DNA from: JAKQHY01 sp034429475
Lineage (GTDB): Bacteria; Chloroflexota; Anaerolineae; B4-G1; SLSP01
Reading direction: 5' to 3'
NCBI GenBank assembly: GCA_034429475.1
Contig: DAOUGD010000170.1
Span: 1 to 5,647 of the forward strand
Length of the DNA stretch: 5,647 nucleotides
The notes under the pieces were generated by a model. It saw only the letters and a list, made by a program, of their open reading frames with translations. It was not told where the DNA came from and ran no database searches. Positions 5,645 through 5,647 of this stretch are shown here, in pieces. Position 1 is the stretch's first letter, and the number at the start of each line of letters is the position of its first letter. The position numbers and the translations under genes were made by a program.

Positions 5645-5647
5645 TGA

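Noticed and set aside
5601..5647. Intrinsic terminator after the small gene
   Set aside because: Only the heptamer array and G-runs are seen, with no stem plus T-tract before the window ends.

Overview
The window looks like accessory DNA from a high-GC bacterium, most likely a Chloroflexota member. This is an inference from three things: the main gene is a very large secreted protein of delta-60 and DUF11 repeats, it ends in a YLPLVLR-type tail of a kind I associate with exported Chloroflexota proteins, and every intergenic gap is filled with seven-base tandem repeats. No database search was possible.

Layout: 1-232 is the leader region of the first gene. It holds a CCGTCTC heptamer array, a compact promoter-like module, a leader with a first, apparently unused Shine-Dalgarno, a second heptamer array (ATTCGNN, eight units) and a strong AGGAGG ribosome binding site. 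233-4966 encodes a 1577-residue exported repeat protein: signal peptide, 14 delta-60 repeats, six DUF11 domains (the middle four forming an exact 250+250 residue duplication) and a short C-terminal tail. 4967-5291 is noncoding but densely structured: a GGGAGTA array starting two bases after the stop, a 63-nt element with 15-bp inverted arms, a nine-unit CCGTCTM array, a second copy of the promoter module (61 of 63 bases identical to the first), a small leader hairpin and a ribosome binding site. 5292-5600 encodes a 102-residue protein that reads like a shortened response-regulator receiver fold. A GTAGACG array begins on its stop codon and runs into a G-rich tract at the window end.

The most interesting point is the shared architecture. 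Two genes with unrelated products carry the same 5' package (pyrimidine heptamer array, then a nearly identical 63-nt promoter module ending at the predicted -10) and the same kind of 3' package (a purine heptamer array touching the stop codon). The 63-nt module has a plausible -35, an extended -10 at ideal spacing and an inverted repeat just upstream of the -35, so both genes could be under one regulator. An alternative is that the module and arrays are a dispersed repeat family that happens to carry a promoter. Nothing here shows a known defence, mobile or biosynthetic system, and a functional link between the surface protein and the small protein is only suggested by the shared upstream sequence.
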